DNA of 7,673 bases. Origin: Candidatus Poribacteria bacterium. Its GTDB lineage: Bacteria > Poribacteria > WGA-4E > WGA-3G. This document shows, piece by piece, positions 5,791-7,673 of the stretch (positions within the stretch are counted from its first letter, which is position 1; each line of letters starts with the position of its first letter). The stretch is taken from positions 1 to 7,673 of the forward strand of contig VXZL01000649.1 of the NCBI GenBank assembly GCA_009845505.1, written 5' to 3'. Below the pieces are notes generated by a model. That model did not search any database and was not told the origin of the DNA. It saw nothing but the letters and a program-made list of their open reading frames with translations. The translations under genes were made by a program, and so were the position numbers.

Positions 5791-6474
5791 CTAAAACCGC
5801 ATTTCAATGCCCAGACCGATTGCGGTGCCATCCAAAATTAGATTGAGCGGTGTAGTGCCGGTCGTCTCTATTGTTTTCAGTATCCGTTTCAATTCAAAGT
5901 TGAGTGAGAAGTTCTGTTCCCATTGAAACAGTTCCGCTCCGATGAGAACATATCCGGTTGGACCAGAAGAACCGTCATCAAAACTAATGCCCTGTCCTTC
6001 AAGTAGATCGAGTGCGCTCCCACTAAAACTTGCTCCCAAGAAACCGACCCCGCCGCCGACATAGATCGGAATAAATTCAGATAGAAGCACTGGACGATAG
6101 ATAAACTGGTAGGAAGCCGGAATGAGAGTAGTGGAGAGTTCCACTGAGATTGGCGGTGGAATGTCAAGTTGCATCTGCCAATAACCGAGCTCAAAACGTG
6201 AGTTTAACTCCGGTGTATGTTCAAATACGACTGAAAACATAGGGAGCAGTGCACTGGGAACCTGTTCGACACCGACGCTCTGGAGGAGGTCCGTGAGTCC
6301 GCCCAATTGCGGCTTGTAGGAGAACAGTGAGAGTTGAAACGATGGAGATTGGAGGTATTCGGCTAAAAACGCTCGGACGGGTGACGGTCGTAATGGAGTG
6401 ACATCAGTAGTCTCCGCGAGGGTTACGCAATGAAGCAAAAGGAATAGCAAAAGACAAGCAAGTGCCAAACGCAT
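5791..6474 (-). CDS. Small outer-membrane beta-barrel protein, unrecognised family
   Basis: Started at the ATG at 6474-6472 this is a 227-residue exported protein. Residues 1-20 form a signal peptide (MRLA, then a Leu-rich core, ending VTLA before ETT) with an A-x-A-like signal peptidase I site. The Cys at residue 16 is preceded by His, so a lipobox is unlikely. The mature part shows alternating polar/hydrophobic strands, a glycine-rich strand YVGGGVGFLGASFSG, and a final strand IGLGIEMRF ending in Phe, the usual sorting signal for BAM-assembled barrels. The pattern resembles small OmpA/OmpW-like or lipid-A-modifying-size barrels, but I cannot name a family and see no catalytic motif. A longer in-frame start at 6555 would translate the GC-rich hairpin into an unlikely Pro/Ser-rich leader, so I reject it. 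It lies 23 bases upstream of the ligase gene, suggesting co-expression in envelope biogenesis. Confidence 0.75.
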   Translation of the reverse strand: MRLALACLLLFLLLHCVTLAETTDVTPLRPSPVRAFLAEYLQSPSFQLSLFSYKPQLGGLTDLLQSVGVEQVPSALLPMFSVVFEHTPELNSRFELGYWQMQLDIPPPISVELSTTLIPASYQFIYRPVLLSEFIPIYVGGGVGFLGASFSGSALDLLEGQGISFDDGSSGPTGYVLIGAELFQWEQNFSLNFELKRILKTIETTGTTPLNLILDGTAIGLGIEMRF

Positions 6475-6496
6475 AAACGACAAAGCCCTTATCTGA

Positions 6497-6505
6497 AGTA
6501 TATCA
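6497..6505 (-). promoter_or_regulatory. Possible extended -10 promoter for the beta-barrel gene
   Basis: On the minus strand TGATATACT matches an extended -10 element (TG-n-TATAAT with one mismatch). No good -35 box is placed upstream. Transcription would begin about 15 bases before the ATG at 6474. If used, it would drive the barrel, ligase and sulfatase genes separately from the OmpA gene. This rests on consensus only. Confidence 0.3.
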
Positions 6506-6529
6506 GTAGAGGAAAGCGATACAGAAACG

Positions 6530-6555
6530 GTGGGCGGGCACGGGCCCCGCCCCAC
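6530..6555. repeat. GC-rich hairpin between OmpA-like and barrel genes
   Basis: GTGGGCGGG (6530-6538) pairs with CCCGCCCCAC (6546-6555) as nine G-C/A-T pairs with a single bulged C at 6550 and a 7-base loop. It is strikingly GC-rich compared with its AT-rich surroundings. Downstream on the minus strand only a short CGTTTCT follows, so it is at best an imperfect terminator. An mRNA-stabilising hairpin or a dispersed palindromic repeat are alternatives. Confidence 0.55.
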
Positions 6556-6592
6556 GTTGATAAGAAAAAATTAGGCTACGTCATTGGCTCCA

Positions 6593-6613
6593 AACAACCA
6601 GAATGACTTCAAC
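6593..6613 (-). repeat. Partial duplicate of the OmpA-like gene's C-terminal coding segment
   Basis: AACCAGAATGACTTC occurs at 6596-6610 and again at 6657-6671. Read on the minus strand the match extends to 18 bases with one mismatch (GTYGAAGTCATTCTGGTT). The upstream copy encodes the last OmpA strand VEVILV in frame. The downstream copy lies past the stop codon and would encode the same VEVILV in a different frame, ending soon in TGA. The 61-base offset is not a multiple of three. It looks like a small duplication or recombination scar. Confidence 0.55.
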
Positions 6614-6626
6614 CGAAGGAGAAAGT

Positions 6627-7511
6627 TTAGAATGGCTGGTCAAGTGCACCAGCTGGAACCAGAATGACTTCGACTCTGCGATTCATCGCTCTGCCAGCGG
6701 AAGTGTTCTGGGGTGCGATGGGATCGGTATGTGCTTTACCAATTGCCTCAATTCTGCTGGTATCAATTCCTTTGGATTCAAGGTATTTTGCAGCTGAGTT
6801 GGCGCGGGCTTGCGAGAGATCCCAATTGCTTCTATAGCTGCCCCGTAAGACCGGCGTGCCATCCGCATGTCCAACGACCATGATTTTTGCATCCGAATCT
6901 GCCTTGAGTTGCTCAACAACACCGTTAAGCATTTCTTGGCCTTCCGTGGATAAACGGGTTTGTCCACTCCCAAAACGGACAGTCGCCACAAGCGTAGGTT
7001 TCGCGGCGACCTCTGCTTCTACCATAGCAAGTCCTTCTTTCAAGGACATTACTTCGGATTCAAGCTTTTTAATCGCATCGTCCTGGGCTGCATCAGCTGT
7101 ATCGTGTGCGTCAAGTCGCTGTTGCAGTTTTGCGTCTTCACCTTGGGCAAATTCCATCGCTTTTTGCCCTTGCATATCAATAGCCTTGGTCAAGTCGGCG
7201 CGGAGTTGTGCGTCCTGTTCCATTGAGGCTTGATTTGCAGCAGCGATAGTGTCGGCATCACCTTGCTGAGATGCGGCAATCGCCTCATTCTTTGCGGCAG
7301 CGATTGTATCCTCAGTATCTTTCGCCTGCTGATCAACTTTTGCCTCTAACATAGTGACTTTGTTTGTAATGTCAGCATCAGCTTGTTCCATCTGTGAGAC
7401 ATGTTCATTCTTCCACATTTCAAACTCTTCTTGGTCCAGCTTCCCGCAGCTACTAACAATAAGTGCAACTCCCAAAAGAGCGATAATCGTGAAAGCGGTT
7501 CTACTTATCAT
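6627..7511 (-). CDS. OmpA/MotB-domain lipoprotein with long coiled-coil stalk
   Basis: A 294-residue lipoprotein. Residues 1-21 form a signal peptide ending LIVSSC, where C22 fits a lipobox; the next residues (GKLDQ) do not contain the inner-membrane retention Asp at +2, so outer-membrane anchoring is expected. Residues about 28-168 are Ala/Gln/Asp/Lys-rich and helical, with Lpp-like stretches (VTMLEAKVDQQAKDTED) and two similar DTIAAA blocks at 68-73 and 87-92. Residues about 175-285 form an OmpA_C domain (PF00691): VRFGSGQTRLS, MVVGHADGTPV, NWDLSQARANSAAKYL, and GRAMNRRVEVILV. R236 matches the diaminopimelate-binding Arg of OmpA, but the partner Asp position is Y226; the SNWDLSQARA loop is MotB-like. 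It probably ties the outer membrane to peptidoglycan. An excellent AGGAGG site lies 5 bases upstream of the ATG. It appears to head the minus-strand envelope gene block. Confidence 0.88.
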   Translation of the reverse strand: MISRTAFTIIALLGVALIVSSCGKLDQEEFEMWKNEHVSQMEQADADITNKVTMLEAKVDQQAKDTEDTIAAAKNEAIAASQQGDADTIAAANQASMEQDAQLRADLTKAIDMQGQKAMEFAQGEDAKLQQRLDAHDTADAAQDDAIKKLESEVMSLKEGLAMVEAEVAAKPTLVATVRFGSGQTRLSTEGQEMLNGVVEQLKADSDAKIMVVGHADGTPVLRGSYRSNWDLSQARANSAAKYLESKGIDTSRIEAIGKAHTDPIAPQNTSAGRAMNRRVEVILVPAGALDQPF

Positions 7512-7516
7512 GGATT

Positions 7517-7522
7517 CCTCCT
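7517..7522 (-). promoter_or_regulatory. Strong ribosome binding site of the OmpA-like gene
   Basis: A perfect AGGAGG on the minus strand sits 5 bases before ATG 7511, the strongest Shine-Dalgarno in the window. It fits an abundant structural envelope lipoprotein and fixes the start codon. The remaining upstream sequence (7523-7673) shows no supported gene: minus-strand frames entering from the right stop within about 14-38 codons, and no clear -35/-10 pair was seen. Confidence 0.7.
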
Positions 7523-7673
7523 AAGTTATTTACAACAATTTAGAGCGTTGTTCGCCAGCTGATATCTAAGAAGCAGGCGTTCAAGTTAAGCCCAAAAATC
7601 AATTTTCACAGTATCTTGGAATTCTGCTCAAATTCCGCCTGAATGTGCGTATATGGACAGGACAATCCCCTTT

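Noticed and set aside
6475..6555. Longer N-terminus for the beta-barrel protein starting at 6555
   Set aside because: It would translate the GC-rich hairpin and precede the signal peptide with 27 polar residues. The ATG at 6474 directly begins a good signal peptide.
6856..7233. Long open frames on the plus strand opposite the OmpA-like gene
   Set aside because: They are antisense to a clear lipoprotein gene with biased composition, encode Ser/Ala/Cys-rich sequence with no family likeness, and lack ribosome binding sites. They are shadows of the coding strand.
7618..7636. GGAATT/AATTCC hairpin near the right end
   Set aside because: The stem is only 6 bp and AT-rich, with no T-run and no gene end visible; too weak to call a terminator.
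7643..7673. Possible plus-strand gene start at ATG 7643 running off the window
   Set aside because: It has only about ten codons, no Shine-Dalgarno and no recognisable sequence; it cannot be supported.

Overview
The window looks like a chromosomal stretch from a free-living or host-associated bacterium with an outer membrane. The evidence is an Lpp/OmpA-type lipoprotein, a small beta-barrel protein with a C-terminal Phe, and an O-antigen ligase/polymerase-like membrane protein. The mix of a phytanoyl-CoA dioxygenase-family oxygenase, a divergent MDR dehydrogenase, a sulfatase-fold hydrolase with Thr at the nucleophile position, a DUF433/DUF5615 toxin-antitoxin pair and many small intergenic palindromes reminds me of Candidatus Poribacteria or a related uncultured lineage. 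That placement is inference from gene style only; there is no rRNA or other phylogenetic marker here. No tRNA, rRNA, CRISPR array, transposase or integrase was seen.

Layout. (a) 1-293, + strand: the 3' end of an unrecognised AT-rich gene (about 37-38% G+C by hand count). It runs head-on into (b) 307-649, - strand: an intact DUF433 antitoxin-like gene with a near-consensus sigma70-type promoter, overlapping a 47-codon remnant of its usual DUF5615 PIN-like toxin partner. A 16-bp perfect palindrome sits between the two converging stop codons. (c) 750-2765: a divergent pair, a phytanoyl-CoA dioxygenase (PhyH) family Fe(II)/2-oxoglutarate oxygenase (-) and a zinc-free-looking MDR dehydrogenase (+), separated by 129 bp that presumably holds both promoters. 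(d) 2818-7511, all on the - strand and transcribed right to left: an OmpA/MotB-domain lipoprotein with a long coiled coil, a small outer-membrane beta-barrel protein, a Wzy/WaaL-like polysaccharide ligase or polymerase, and a sulfatase-fold hydrolase. The run ends in a clear intrinsic terminator at 2818-2844.

How the genes may work together. The four-gene block is compatible with envelope work: anchoring the outer membrane to peptidoglycan, an outer-membrane barrel, joining or polymerising lipid-linked glycans, and a hydrolase of sulfate or phosphate esters. The last gene is separated by heptad-repeat DNA, so its functional link is weaker. The oxygenase/dehydrogenase pair suggests oxidation of an unknown small molecule (hydroxylation followed by alcohol oxidation); no substrate can be named from sequence.

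The points most worth a second look are the decayed toxin beside an intact promoter-driven antitoxin, the Thr nucleophile in the sulfatase, the heptad-repeat inverted structure at 4243-4348, the small duplication of the OmpA C-terminal coding segment just past its stop codon, and the MotB-like rather than Pal/OmpA-like peptidoglycan-binding loop on a very long Lpp-like stalk. I did not find a clear multi-gene system that I would call previously undescribed.
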